The translations under genes and the position numbers were made by a program. Under the pieces are notes generated by a model that was given only the letters and a program-made list of their open reading frames with translations, made no database searches and was not told the origin of the DNA. From Chitinophagaceae bacterium UBA4857 (lineage in GTDB: Bacteria; Bacteroidota; Bacteroidia; Chitinophagales; Chitinophagaceae), in contig DHEF01000056.1 in the NCBI GenBank assembly GCA_002399735.1, forward strand, positions 1-64,000: a stretch of DNA of 64,000 nt, given 5' to 3'. Position 1 is the first letter of the stretch; every line of letters begins with the position of its first letter. Positions 37,123 to 45,426 of this stretch are shown here, in pieces.

Positions 37123-37785
37123 TCACGTCTCATCCATCATTTTCTGAATAGCGTCCTTGCGTTTATAAATACGCCAGATTTGTATTAAGGCCGTAATGGC
37201 GAAAATGCTACCAATGATGTAGTTTAAAATATGTTGGTTGTTATTTATTTTATCGGCTATTAACATGCCGCCAAAAATAAAAATACAGTTACCTATAAAT
37301 GTACCAATGCCAATACCAATAATGTAACTGTTGTAGTGGCTGTTTTGTGGTAACAATACTTTTTTAGTAAATAATACCGTACTCCAGCCAAACCAAAACG
37401 GAATTTGTACCGGATTAATGGCACACATCATAGCACCAAATAAAAAGGGGTGCATGTTGGGCAGGCCGCTCCTATCCTCTCCGTCTACTGTTGGGTGCAT
37501 GGCTGCATAAAAACTGGCAATGGCCAAGGCCAGTACAATGGCCAGGGTTATCCATTCCAACGCCTTTAATATTTTCTCCTGCTTGCGTACCCAGTCCATG
37601 GCTACTAAAGAAATACGCACATAAACAATCTCCACTAATAAAGAACCAATTGAAAACAGTATTGCCGCAGTAATACCCTGATAAACCGATATTTTCATAG
37701 CCAGAATGTTCAGCGTACCCAAAGGCAAAGAGCCTACAAAGCTTACCAACATGCCTACAAAAAATATCTTTATCAGTTTGTTCAT
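37123..37785 (-). CDS. LysE-family amino-acid exporter-like membrane protein
   Basis: 220 aa with about six hydrophobic segments. The first carries the LysE/RhtB-like motif SFVGSLPLGTLNILAMKIS (residues 15-33), and a conserved CAINPVQIPFWFGW segment follows in the second half, mirroring the NP motif of LysE translocators. It would export amino acids or related metabolites across the inner membrane; substrate unknown. It lies 89 nt downstream of the ATP-grasp gene on the same strand, so cotranscription is possible. Confidence 0.82.
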   Translation of the reverse strand: MNKLIKIFFVGMLVSFVGSLPLGTLNILAMKISVYQGITAAILFSIGSLLVEIVYVRISLVAMDWVRKQEKILKALEWITLAIVLALAIASFYAAMHPTVDGEDRSGLPNMHPFLFGAMMCAINPVQIPFWFGWSTVLFTKKVLLPQNSHYNSYIIGIGIGTFIGNCIFIFGGMLIADKINNNQHILNYIIGSIFAITALIQIWRIYKRKDAIQKMMDET

Positions 37786-37874
37786 TGCTAGAAGTTCATG
37801 GTTAATTGTTAATGGTTCATCGTTAATATGTAGTCCGTTTAATTAGCATATCAGCACATTATCAAATTAGCTAA

Positions 37875-38915
37875 TTAATCATATTGTTCCAGCACTTTAA
37901 AGTGTTTGCGGGCATCCTTTAAAAATTCCTTGCCTCTTTTGTACGACCAGTATGGCGTACCATTATCGTTATTGTACTTACTTATTTTGTACAAAGCTTT
38001 CCAGTGTTGTAATATGGTACCGTAGGCTTTCCAAATACTCATGCCGCAATCGTAAATATGATTGGGCTCGGCACCGCAACCATTGAACTCAATTATCTGA
38101 AAGTTTTTACCGTCTTTCAATTCTTCTATCGATCCGGTTTTAATATCGTAACGGCCATAATAAAAGGTGGTATGATGGCTTAACGCATCAAACACTTCGT
38201 GCATGCGGGCATTAATTTCGTTATGCAGGTTGGTAAATTGTGCGCCACGATTATGGTTACCTGCATAGGACAAATAAAATATTTCACCGGCAGTTACTAC
38301 CCTATCAAAACGATGGCCATGGCGGTGTTGCATTTCCTCCATTCTGAATTTTGCCCTGCCATCGTTGGCTACCAATTCTTGTAAGGTTTGTTTACCATCG
38401 CCTACTACATGCAATAATTCTTTGTGTATAAAACCACTTACTGTTCCTTTTTGCTCCCAGGGATAACGGTAGTAAAACACACTTACTTCTACCGGTAAAT
38501 CAATTAAGTCCTGTACAATGTATTCTACGGGTATGCGTTCGTGGTATTTAAATAACTGTTCTTCGCTATCAATTTTACGAAACAAAATACCCTTCATACC
38601 CACATCGGGCTTTACAATAAACGGATAAGTAAATCCTGCTGCTTTTATTGCTTCCAGTACTTCGTTAAAGGGTAATGTATTTAATATATAAATGGTACGT
38701 GGTACCAGAGTATCGGGTAACTGGTCGTACATTTCTTTTTTGCCTTCGCCTTCAAAGCCGCCAAAGGTAATAGTAGGATTAGATGGCGTAAAAAACCATA
38801 AGGAGCGGCTACGTAAACAATACCATAGCCAAACGGGTGCTATAGGTGCATAAAGGACATAAAAATTCCACAGTTCCCAGTTAAACAGTCGTTGAAAAAA
38901 CTTTTTTATTGCCAT
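37875..38915 (-). CDS. ATP-grasp domain protein, D-Ala-D-Ala ligase-like
   Basis: The 346-aa protein has a short hydrophobic N-terminal stretch (NFYVLYAPIAPVWLWYCLRS) followed by an ATP-grasp fold. ATP-binding strand FTYPFIVKPDVGMKGILFRK; linker IPVEYIVQDLIDLPVEVSVF; metal-binding end FQIIEFNGCGAEPNHIYD. It is related to carboxylate-amine ligases; a D-alanine ligase role is not supported because the usual Ddl N-terminal domain is missing. It may make a small peptide or modify a lipid-linked substrate. The function is not established. Confidence 0.75.
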   Translation of the reverse strand: MAIKKFFQRLFNWELWNFYVLYAPIAPVWLWYCLRSRSLWFFTPSNPTITFGGFEGEGKKEMYDQLPDTLVPRTIYILNTLPFNEVLEAIKAAGFTYPFIVKPDVGMKGILFRKIDSEEQLFKYHERIPVEYIVQDLIDLPVEVSVFYYRYPWEQKGTVSGFIHKELLHVVGDGKQTLQELVANDGRAKFRMEEMQHRHGHRFDRVVTAGEIFYLSYAGNHNRGAQFTNLHNEINARMHEVFDALSHHTTFYYGRYDIKTGSIEELKDGKNFQIIEFNGCGAEPNHIYDCGMSIWKAYGTILQHWKALYKISKYNNDNGTPYWSYKRGKEFLKDARKHFKVLEQYD

Positions 38916-39144
38916 GCTACTGTTGTAAAAATTGGTGTAATCTGTTTAAGTATGATACTCTAGCAATATGCTCCTCAATTCAAATACGTAGTACTGCCAA
39001 ATGCCCAATAGCATTGTTGCAGTACAAGAGTGCGACGCAACCAAACGCCCCTTTAGGGGTTGGGGGCATCAGGGAACTGCAGCTGGTATCATAACCTAAA
39101 ACCTTACTACACAAGCAACAAAAATAAAGGAAAGGCCATGCACT
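38916..39144 (+). repeat. Dispersed intergenic repeat copy
   Basis: 38960-39097 contains GTACTGCCAAATGCCCAATA, AGAGTGCGACGCAACC and an inserted CGCCCCTTTAGGGG palindromic segment, ending AACTGCAGCTGGTATCATAA. The region has no coding potential. Confidence 0.65.
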
Positions 39145-39177
39145 TTTGCAGGAATAAATCATTTTAGTTTAGTTTTG
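39145..39177 (+). promoter_or_regulatory. Promoter of the HdrB-like gene
   Basis: TTTG (39145-39148) and TAGTTTTG (39170-39177) with 21 nt between; the ATG is at 39192. Confidence 0.6.
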
Positions 39178-39191
39178 AGCAAATTTCTTTT

Positions 39192-39971
39192 ATGCAGGTA
39201 CCAATAATGGCAGAAAAATTTGCGGCAGGCGAAAATCCGGATGTACTTTTTTGGGTGGGATGTGCAGGAAGTTTTGACCAACGGGCTCAAAAAATAACCA
39301 AGGCTTTTGTTACAATTTTAAATAAAGTAGGTGTTAATTATGCCATTTTAGGTAAGGAAGAAATGTGCACCGGCGACCCCGTACGCCGTGCCGGTAACGA
39401 ATTTATGTTTCAAATGATGGCGTACCAAAACATACAGATTTTAAACAACTACGCTATTAAAAAAATTGTTACTACCTGCCCGCACTGTTTTAATACTTTT
39501 AAAAATGAGTATCCGGAGTTAGGCGGTACTTACGAAGTAATACATCATGCTACATTTTTACAACAATTAATTGATGATGGCAAAGTGCAAATAAAAGAAG
39601 GCGGTGCTTTTAAAGGCAAAAAAATTACTTTTCACGATAGTTGTTACCTAGGCCGTGCCAACGATATTTATGAGGCACCACGTAAAGTATTGGAAGCCTT
39701 GGATGCGGAACTGGTGGAGATGAAACGCTGTCGCAGCAAAGGTTTGTGTTGTGGTGCCGGTGGCGCCCAAATGTTTAAGGAAGAAGAGAAAGGCGATGTG
39801 CGGGTGAATATTGACCGTAGCAAAGAAGCCATAGATACCAACGCAACGGTAATTGCCTCGGCTTGCCCATTTTGTAATACCATGATGACGGATGGTGTAA
39901 AGCTGGCGGAAAAAGAAGACAATGTAAAAGTGCTGGATATAGCCGAACTAATAGCAGAAAGCCTGAACTAA
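39192..39971 (+). CDS. HdrB-like (Fe-S)-binding protein with two CCG domains
   Basis: 259 aa with two cysteine-rich CCG-type halves: LFWVGCAGSFD, MCTGDP and TTCPHCFNTFKNEY in the first; FHDSCYLGRANDIYEAPRKV, KGLCCGAGGAQMF and ASACPFCNTMMTD in the second. The pattern resembles heterodisulfide reductase subunit B, GlpC and LutA, which bind non-cubane or 4Fe-4S clusters and pass electrons between a partner and quinone or a dehydrogenase. In relatives a 4Fe-4S HdrC-like partner is usually encoded just upstream. Here it has its own promoter and no neighbour partner, so the redox partner is unknown. Confidence 0.9.
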   Translation: MQVPIMAEKFAAGENPDVLFWVGCAGSFDQRAQKITKAFVTILNKVGVNYAILGKEEMCTGDPVRRAGNEFMFQMMAYQNIQILNNYAIKKIVTTCPHCFNTFKNEYPELGGTYEVIHHATFLQQLIDDGKVQIKEGGAFKGKKITFHDSCYLGRANDIYEAPRKVLEALDAELVEMKRCRSKGLCCGAGGAQMFKEEEKGDVRVNIDRSKEAIDTNATVIASACPFCNTMMTDGVKLAEKEDNVKVLDIAELIAESLN

Positions 39972-39985
39972 GTTCAGGCTTTTTT
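39960..39985 (+). terminator. Terminator overlapping the HdrB-like stop codon
   Basis: 10-bp stem (AGCCTGAACT / AGTTCAGGCT) with the TAA stop inside the loop region, followed by a T-run. Confidence 0.85.
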
Positions 39986-40005
39986 ATGTTTATATTTTTT
40001 TAAGA

Positions 40006-40404
40006 TTAATCTACCGCCACTGTATCTGTAACCGGCTTGGGTCTTGGTTTAGGATGTGCACCACCATCTTCAAACTTCTTACAGGTTTTAGGCAAACGCT
40101 TATAGGCTTCTTCGTTTTTTGTAATATTATCTGCATCGTAACCGGCATTGGCAATGGCGGTTTTAATGGTTTCAATATTTACACGATCGGTTAAATATTT
40201 TACCTGGGTTATACCACGTTTGTAATACACTTTTACTGCTAATACGCCATCATAACGTTTAAGCATACTGGTAATGCGGGTTTCGCAGGCAGCGCAAGCC
40301 ACATCGGGTGTATTAATATTTGCGGTTAATTGCGCCTTGGTTTGTGCACCGGCTACAAACGAAAAACTAATAAATGTAATAAGGGTAAGTATTAAATTAC
40401 GCAT
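40006..40404 (-). CDS. Periplasmic heavy-metal-associated (HMA) domain protein
   Basis: 132 aa with a signal peptide (MRNLILTLITFISFSFVAGAQ). An HMA-like ferredoxin fold follows with a metal-binding CxxC, C37-A-A-C40 in TPDVACAACETRITSML; the continuing pattern DGVLAVKVYYKRGITQVKYL matches the family's second and third strands. The C-terminus is Pro-rich (HPKPRPKPVTDT). It probably binds Cu or another soft metal in the periplasm as a chaperone or sensor. It sits 26 nt downstream of pyrE and may be cotranscribed with it, with no obvious functional link. Confidence 0.85.
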   Translation of the reverse strand: MRNLILTLITFISFSFVAGAQTKAQLTANINTPDVACAACETRITSMLKRYDGVLAVKVYYKRGITQVKYLTDRVNIETIKTAIANAGYDADNITKNEEAYKRLPKTCKKFEDGGAHPKPRPKPVTDTVAVD

Positions 40405-40430
40405 AGTGGTTGTAAGATAGTAATTAAAAA

Positions 40431-41063
40431 CTATTCGGCTTTCCAGGCAGCCGGGTTTTCACGCCATTTTAGCAATTCGGCTTCATCATCAGCCGATACT
40501 ATTTTACGCTCCAACGCCAGAGCAATTAAAGTTGGATAATCCGTTAAGCTATGATAAGGCACACCGGCTTTTTCAAAAGCTTCGGCCGCTTGCGGAAATT
40601 GATAAGTAAATATTGATACCATGCCTACTACTTCTACACCGGCATTTCTTAAAACCTCTACCACCTGCAAACTGCTTTTCCCAGTAGAAATCAAATCTTC
40701 TACCACAATTACTTTTTGCCCAGCTTGTAAGTTTCCTTCAATCTGGTTGCCCAAGCCGTGTTCTTTTGGTTTTGGGCGCACATATACGTAAGGTAGTTTT
40801 AGCTGATCGGCTGCCATAGCACCCCAGGCAATACCTGCAGTAGCTACACCGGCCAATACATCAGCGTCCGGAAATTTTTCAAAAATTACATTACATAATT
40901 CCGATTTTACATAGTCACGTACATATGGGAAAGACAATACCTTACGGTTATCGCAATATATAGGACTTTTCCAACCGCTGGCCCATGTAAAAGGCTGGTT
41001 AGGACTTAATTTAACAGCCTGAACATCTAATAATTTACCGGCTACTACTTTTGCATCATTCAT
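40431..41063 (-). CDS. pyrE: Orotate phosphoribosyltransferase
   Basis: PyrE converts orotate and PRPP to OMP in de novo pyrimidine synthesis. The PRPP-binding motif reads VIVVEDLISTGKS (residues 118-130). The Lys-rich loop YVRPKPKEHGLGNQIEG and the N-terminal WASGWKSPIYCDNR segment fit OPRTase, with a Bacteroidota-typical length of 210 aa. The -7 box TACCTTTG ends four bases before the ATG, suggesting a leaderless mRNA. Confidence 0.95.
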   Translation of the reverse strand: MNDAKVVAGKLLDVQAVKLSPNQPFTWASGWKSPIYCDNRKVLSFPYVRDYVKSELCNVIFEKFPDADVLAGVATAGIAWGAMAADQLKLPYVYVRPKPKEHGLGNQIEGNLQAGQKVIVVEDLISTGKSSLQVVEVLRNAGVEVVGMVSIFTYQFPQAAEAFEKAGVPYHSLTDYPTLIALALERKIVSADDEAELLKWRENPAAWKAE

Positions 41064-41067
41064 GGCG

Positions 41068-41075
41068 CAAAGGTA
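41068..41075 (-). promoter_or_regulatory. -7 element of pyrE (TACCTTTG)
   Basis: On the minus strand, four bases before the pyrE ATG; identical in sequence to the -7 boxes of sufB and glnS. Confidence 0.6.
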
Positions 41076-41097
41076 AGGGTGAAAAACATTTGGTATT

Positions 41098-41233
41098 TCT
41101 GATTTATGATTTAATGATGTAGGTTTTAGTAGAGACCCTATGTCTGATGTCTGATTTAGTGATGTAGGATTTATTAGAGATCTAATATTCTGATGTCGGA
41201 TTTAAGGATGTAGGATTTAGTTGAGACCTTTCA
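41098..41233. repeat. Tandem repeat, three 45-46 bp units
   Basis: Units 41098-41142, 41143-41188 and 41189-41233 share TCTGAT, GATTTA and GATGTAGGATTTA(G/T)TAGAGA-like cores. The same short words occur in reverse near 93-135. No protein is encoded. Confidence 0.75.
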
Positions 41234-41607
41234 TAACAATCTAAATAACGGACTTATAGTATATTCCGATTTTCAGACTATTCCATTTTCCATTCACGGA
41301 CGTCCTGACTCACCGTCTTTCCGACTTTAATACATACAATTCTTCGATTACCCATCCTGTTTTTGGCTTTTCAGAAACTTATCAACAGGTTTAAAGTTTC
41401 CAATATGAGTTAAGCAAACGGTTGATATAAATTATCAATATATTATATATTTATTATTTTAATAATGTTAATAATTAATTGTATTTAGATACAATTTTGC
41501 TATATAAATTAAAAAATATTTATAAACTAACACATGTTATTTGATTTTTAATATAGTTTTAATGTGTTATCAATATATTACTTATTAATTTAAACTATTA
41601 ATTAAAA
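41234..41607. other. AT-rich amt upstream region
   Basis: No gene is visible. The region becomes very AT-rich from 41420. A 20-bp inverted repeat (AATTGTAT, 4-nt gap, ATACAATT) lies at 41477-41496, about 110 nt before the amt start. No clean TAnnTTTG box was found, so the promoter is not defined. Confidence 0.45.
41477..41496. promoter_or_regulatory. Inverted repeat upstream of amt
   Basis: AATTGTATTTAGATACAATT has perfect 8-bp arms. Its position upstream of an ammonium transporter makes it a candidate operator, but such AT-rich dyads can arise by chance. Confidence 0.4.
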
Positions 41608-43014
41608 ATGGCAAAACTAACTGCTAAACAAGTGGCGCCCTTCCTGGTTTTAACGGCAGTGGCAATTTTTGCACTGTTTATTACACCGGGTAGCGCCTTT
41701 GACCCTTCTACTGTAACAAACGCTGACGGTACCCCCGTGTACACATACGACAGCGGCGATATTGCCTGGATGCTTGCTTCATGTGCCTTTGTATTTTTAA
41801 TGACTCCCGCCCTGGCTTTTTTCTATGGCGGAATGGTTGGTCGTAAAAACGTTCTTTCCACCATGATTAAAAGCACAGTATCTGCCGGTATTATTAGTGT
41901 GCTTTGGATAGTAGTTTTGTTTAGCCTTTGTTTTGGCGAGTCAATTGGTGGCTTTATTGGTAACCCGACTACATTCTTCTTTTTTAAAGATGTAATGAAT
42001 GGCGCACCTTGGAGTGGAGCATCAACAGTGCCTTTACCGTTGTTTGCATTTTTCCAGTTAATGTTTGCCATTATTACTCCCGGCCTGGTAGTAGGTGCGG
42101 TGGCAGAACGTATTCGTTTTAGCTCATACACATTATTTATTGTATTGTTTGGCGTATTGGTATATGCACCTTTGGCACACATGGCATGGCACCCTGAAGG
42201 GTTGATGTTTCAATGGGGCGTACAAGATTTTGCCGGCGGTACTGTTGTGCATATTTCTGCTGGTATGGCCGCTTTAGCAGGTGCTATTGTATTAAAATCC
42301 CGCAAAAGTAAGATAACGGCTCCTGCCAATATTCCTTACGTATTAATTGGCACCGGTTTACTTTGGTTTGGTTGGTTTGGTTTTAACGCAGGTAGCGCCG
42401 TTGGTGCATCTCCATTAGCCGTTTATGCTTTTGGTACAACTAATACTGCTGCAGGTGCTGCCGGTTTAGCCTGGATGTTTTTTGATGTAGCAAGAGGTAA
42501 AAAGCCATCGGTACTAGGCTTTTGCATTGGTGCCGTAGTTGGTTTGGTAGCTATTACACCTGCCGCTGGTTTTGTAGGCATTCCACAAGCTATTTTTATT
42601 GGTTTTGCCGCTGCAATTATATCTAACTATGTAGCCGAGTTCTTAAAGCATAAAACTAAACTGGATGACCCCTTGGATGTATTTGCCTGTCATGGTTTAG
42701 GTGGTATTACCGGTATGTTATTAACAGGTGTTTTCAGTATGGTTACTCCTGGCGAAACGGCTTTGTTTAAAACACAATTCCCTATTCAATTAGTAGGTAT
42801 GGTGGTAGCAGTTGCTTATAGCTTTACTGTTTCATTCATTTTATTTAAACTTATCAACTACATCTTACCAATGCGTGTAACCAGTGAAGAAGAAGCTGCC
42901 GGATTGGATGCTTCTCAGCACAACGAAAAATATACGCAGGGTACATTATTGGTAAACGGTACTATTCCACCGGAATTGTTACAAAAAGAAGCTGAAATAT
43001 TGGAAGAAGTATAA
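41608..43014 (+). CDS. amt: Ammonium transporter (Amt/MEP/Rh family)
   Basis: The 468-aa inner-membrane channel conducts ammonium. The twin-histidine pair lining the pore is H215 in AGGTVVHISAGMAAL and H362 in VFACHGLGGITGM. The N-terminal region has a hydrophobic segment followed by AWMLASCAFVFLMTPALAFF, the first conserved helix. The C-terminal cytoplasmic tail is about 40 residues long and ends EILEEV; PII (GlnK) regulation would act there, but no glnK is adjacent. Followed by a strong terminator and an outer-membrane porin gene, with GSIII further downstream. Confidence 0.96.
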   Translation: MAKLTAKQVAPFLVLTAVAIFALFITPGSAFDPSTVTNADGTPVYTYDSGDIAWMLASCAFVFLMTPALAFFYGGMVGRKNVLSTMIKSTVSAGIISVLWIVVLFSLCFGESIGGFIGNPTTFFFFKDVMNGAPWSGASTVPLPLFAFFQLMFAIITPGLVVGAVAERIRFSSYTLFIVLFGVLVYAPLAHMAWHPEGLMFQWGVQDFAGGTVVHISAGMAALAGAIVLKSRKSKITAPANIPYVLIGTGLLWFGWFGFNAGSAVGASPLAVYAFGTTNTAAGAAGLAWMFFDVARGKKPSVLGFCIGAVVGLVAITPAAGFVGIPQAIFIGFAAAIISNYVAEFLKHKTKLDDPLDVFACHGLGGITGMLLTGVFSMVTPGETALFKTQFPIQLVGMVVAVAYSFTVSFILFKLINYILPMRVTSEEEAAGLDASQHNEKYTQGTLLVNGTIPPELLQKEAEILEEV

Positions 43015-43072
43015 ATCCGATTTTCACATTTACAGTATTAAAACAAGCTGAATAAATTTATAAAGGTTATGT

Positions 43073-43110
43073 AAACAAAGCGTAGGAATAATATTGTTAC
43101 GCTTTGTTTT
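43073..43110 (+). terminator. Terminator of amt
   Basis: 12-bp perfect stem (AAACAAAGCGTA / TACGCTTTGTTT), 13-nt loop, T-run. Confidence 0.8.
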
Positions 43111-43216
43111 ACTATCCTAACAGGATTTGTATGTTCTGGAACAACATATAAATAGCTGCAAATTTTAAGCAATAGTTTTTACAACAACTGTTTGCATTAC
43201 ACACACAAAACAAAAA

Positions 43217-43259
43217 GGCACAGTGTTCCCGGTCTTCTGGAACAAGACCGCACTGTACC
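43217..43259 (+). ncRNA. Candidate structured leader element of the porin gene
   Basis: GGCACAGTG and CACTGTACC pair (8 of 9) around an inner stem CGGTCTT / AAGACCG, with a 4-nt bulge on one side and a 7-nt loop. The element lies 28 nt before the porin ATG and after the amt terminator, so it would sit in the porin 5' leader. It matches no riboswitch that I recognise; an RNA regulatory element is inference. Confidence 0.45.
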
Positions 43260-43287
43260 TCACTTTTAAAAGAAAAAAAGTTATACA

Positions 43288-44361
43288 ATGTTAAGAAAAA
43301 ATCTTTTAGCATGTGCTATGCTCATGCTTATTCTACCTGCTTTTGCACAAGATTCTACATCTACAGAAGAAAAAACATCTCCATTAAGTATTAGCGGCTC
43401 AGCAGATGCCTACTATCGTTACGATTTTGCAAAAACAGCAGCTAACAACTATACCAGTTTTACCCCAACACATAACACTTTTGCATTAGGCATGGCCAGT
43501 GTAAAATTTGATTATACATTAGGTAAAGTAAATGCCGTACTTGATTTAGGTTTTGGACCACGTGCCAAAGACTTTGCTTATACTGATGATGGCATTACAC
43601 AAGCTATTAAACAAGCTTACATCACTTATGCTCCAGCAGATTGGATTAATTTTTCTGTAGGCACCTGGGGTACGCATGTAGGTTACGAAGTATTGGATCC
43701 GCAAGCAAACCGTAACTACAGTACATCATACATGTTTAGCAATGGCCCATTCGGCCATACCGGTGTTAAAGCTAATATTACCAAAGGCAAACATGGTTTT
43801 ATGCTAGGTGTTGCTAATGCTACCGATTACCGTGTTATTCCCGATGGTATGATTAATAAAAAGTTTGCACTAGCACAATATAGCTTACAAGCAAATGATA
43901 ATATTGCTTTGTATGTAAACTATGTAGGCGGTAAAGCTCCTGATACTTCAATAAGTCATCAGGTAGATGCAGTGCTTACCGCAAAAATCAGCGATAAATT
44001 CAGCATTGGTTATAACGGTACTGTTACCGGTGTTAATGGTTGGGATGGCGCTAAAAAAACATCATCAAAAACATGGTGGGGGTCTGCATTGTACCTGAAC
44101 CTTGACCCTAAGCCTTGGTTCGGACTTACCTTGCGTGGTGAATATTTTAATGATGAAAACGCTTTAAAAGTATATAGCGGTACAGATGGTGGTACTATCT
44201 TCTCCACCACTCTTTCGGCTAACTTTAAAGTAGGTGGTTTAACTTTTATTCCTGAATTCCGAGTTGATAATGCTAGCAAAGATTACCTGTTTACAAAAAG
44301 TAATGGTGCTGCATCTAAATCTGCTGCTAACTTTTTATTTGCTGCTGTTTACTCATTTTAA
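43288..44361 (+). CDS. Outer-membrane beta-barrel porin (BBP2-like)
   Basis: 357 aa with signal peptide (LLACAMLMLILPAFAQ) and alternating amphipathic strands throughout (SISGSADAYYRYDFAKTAA, MASVKFDYTLGKVNAVLDLG, FSVGTWGTHVGYEVLD), ending in the aromatic residue F (FAAVYSF) as outer-membrane barrels do. It resembles the 'outer membrane beta-barrel protein' BBP2 group. Placement after amt suggests it lets ammonium or another small N source across the outer membrane, but this is guilt by association. A structured leader element precedes it. Confidence 0.82.
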   Translation: MLRKNLLACAMLMLILPAFAQDSTSTEEKTSPLSISGSADAYYRYDFAKTAANNYTSFTPTHNTFALGMASVKFDYTLGKVNAVLDLGFGPRAKDFAYTDDGITQAIKQAYITYAPADWINFSVGTWGTHVGYEVLDPQANRNYSTSYMFSNGPFGHTGVKANITKGKHGFMLGVANATDYRVIPDGMINKKFALAQYSLQANDNIALYVNYVGGKAPDTSISHQVDAVLTAKISDKFSIGYNGTVTGVNGWDGAKKTSSKTWWGSALYLNLDPKPWFGLTLRGEYFNDENALKVYSGTDGGTIFSTTLSANFKVGGLTFIPEFRVDNASKDYLFTKSNGAASKSAANFLFAAVYSF

Positions 44362-44380
44362 TAAAATTTTATGCTTTATA

Positions 44381-44406
44381 AAAATGCTCCTTCGGGAGCA
44401 TTTTTT
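44381..44406 (+). terminator. Terminator of the porin gene (UUCG loop)
   Basis: 10-bp stem AAAATGCTCC / GGAGCATTTT closed by a TTCG tetraloop, with a T-run. Confidence 0.9.
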
Positions 44407-44574
44407 GTTTATAACACATCAATTATTACAAAAGCCATATTTATTTTCACCAATGCAAGAAGTAAACCGGGAAAAACAGAAAAATACATCATATTAATAT
44501 TTTTACAATATGTATAAATCCCTTTATACTAACGCATTGCAATTAATGCTGCTTTTTTAATGCGGTTTAAGTAG

Positions 44575-44582
44575 TAATTTTG
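44575..44582 (+). promoter_or_regulatory. -7 element (TAATTTTG)
   Basis: Fits TAnnTTTG and lies 39 nt before the ATG of the MORN-repeat protein. Confidence 0.45.
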
Positions 44583-44621
44583 CTGCAACGAATTTGTTTG
44601 TTAACCTCCAAATTGCCTTGC

Positions 44622-45422
44622 ATGAAATACAACTTTACGCTTGCAGTTATCTCCCTATTGGCCTCCCTTACTATTTTTGCCCAAAAAGATGCGGTAGATT
44701 ATACCGACATAGATAAGAGTGAAAAAGGTAATGCTTCATTTTCCACTACCAATAACCTGGTGAATATAGTTGAACACCATAATGAAGACAATAACAACAT
44801 ATTATTGAGTGCACATTTTAAAAACGGTAAACTACATCATAGCTGGTTTAGCCAATATGCAAATGGTATAAAATGCGATTCGGGTTATTTTAAAAATGGC
44901 ATTCCCGAAGGAGAATGGAAACATTGGGATGAAAATGGTAATTTAAGAATGGTGCGTAACTTTTCTACTACAAAGTATAACCGCGTAACCGATGAAATAA
45001 GCAAGCAAATAAAACATCCTACTTATACTATATCACGTATAGCCAAGCAAAACAAAGCGGCTGCCCTGAAACACTTACAAACAAAAGAAACCGCCATTAA
45101 AAGCAAAGATTATAAAACCAAGGCATTATATAATGTTACTGCCAATGCAGGTTATGCATCAGTTTATAATGAGTGCCTGTATCATGGCTTGTATGTCAAC
45201 CTGAATGAGAATGGCGTTGTATTAGACTCCGGTTATTATAAAGACGGTTTACGTGATGGTATATGGATGGAACGCAATACTTCCAACAATACTATTACAA
45301 CGGGTATGTACAAACATGGCAAAAAGAGTAAAGAGTGGAAACAGTACAATGCCGAGAATCAGTTAACCGGCATTACTATTTATAAAGAAGGAAAACAAAC
45401 CTATCATAAAAATTTTAAGTAA
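44622..45422 (+). CDS. MORN-repeat secreted protein
   Basis: The protein is 266 aa from the ATG at 44622 (signal MKYNFTLAVISLLASLTIFAQ); an upstream non-ATG start at 44580 would spoil the signal. It contains two blocks of MORN_2/YwqK-type repeats (SGYFKNGIPEGEWKHWDENG, and SGYYKDGLRDGIWMERN followed by TGMYKHGKKSKEWKQYN) separated by a Lys-rich helical linker (residues about 120-175). Such proteins are very common in Bacteroidota and are often called YwqK antitoxins, a label without support here. Function unknown. It ends four bases before the convergent dipeptidase gene. Confidence 0.8.
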   Translation: MKYNFTLAVISLLASLTIFAQKDAVDYTDIDKSEKGNASFSTTNNLVNIVEHHNEDNNNILLSAHFKNGKLHHSWFSQYANGIKCDSGYFKNGIPEGEWKHWDENGNLRMVRNFSTTKYNRVTDEISKQIKHPTYTISRIAKQNKAAALKHLQTKETAIKSKDYKTKALYNVTANAGYASVYNECLYHGLYVNLNENGVVLDSGYYKDGLRDGIWMERNTSNNTITTGMYKHGKKSKEWKQYNAENQLTGITIYKEGKQTYHKNFK

Positions 45423-45426
45423 TGTG

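Noticed and set aside
37875..38915. D-alanine-D-alanine ligase (ddl)
   Set aside because: Only the ATP-grasp part resembles Ddl; the N-terminal domain is replaced by a hydrophobic segment, so a ddl assignment would be an overcall.
41098..41233. CRISPR array
   Set aside because: The three units are directly adjacent without spacers, the units differ from each other, and no cas gene is present.
44622..45422. Toxin-antitoxin role for the MORN-repeat protein
   Set aside because: The common YwqK antitoxin label has no support here: the protein has a signal peptide and no partner gene.
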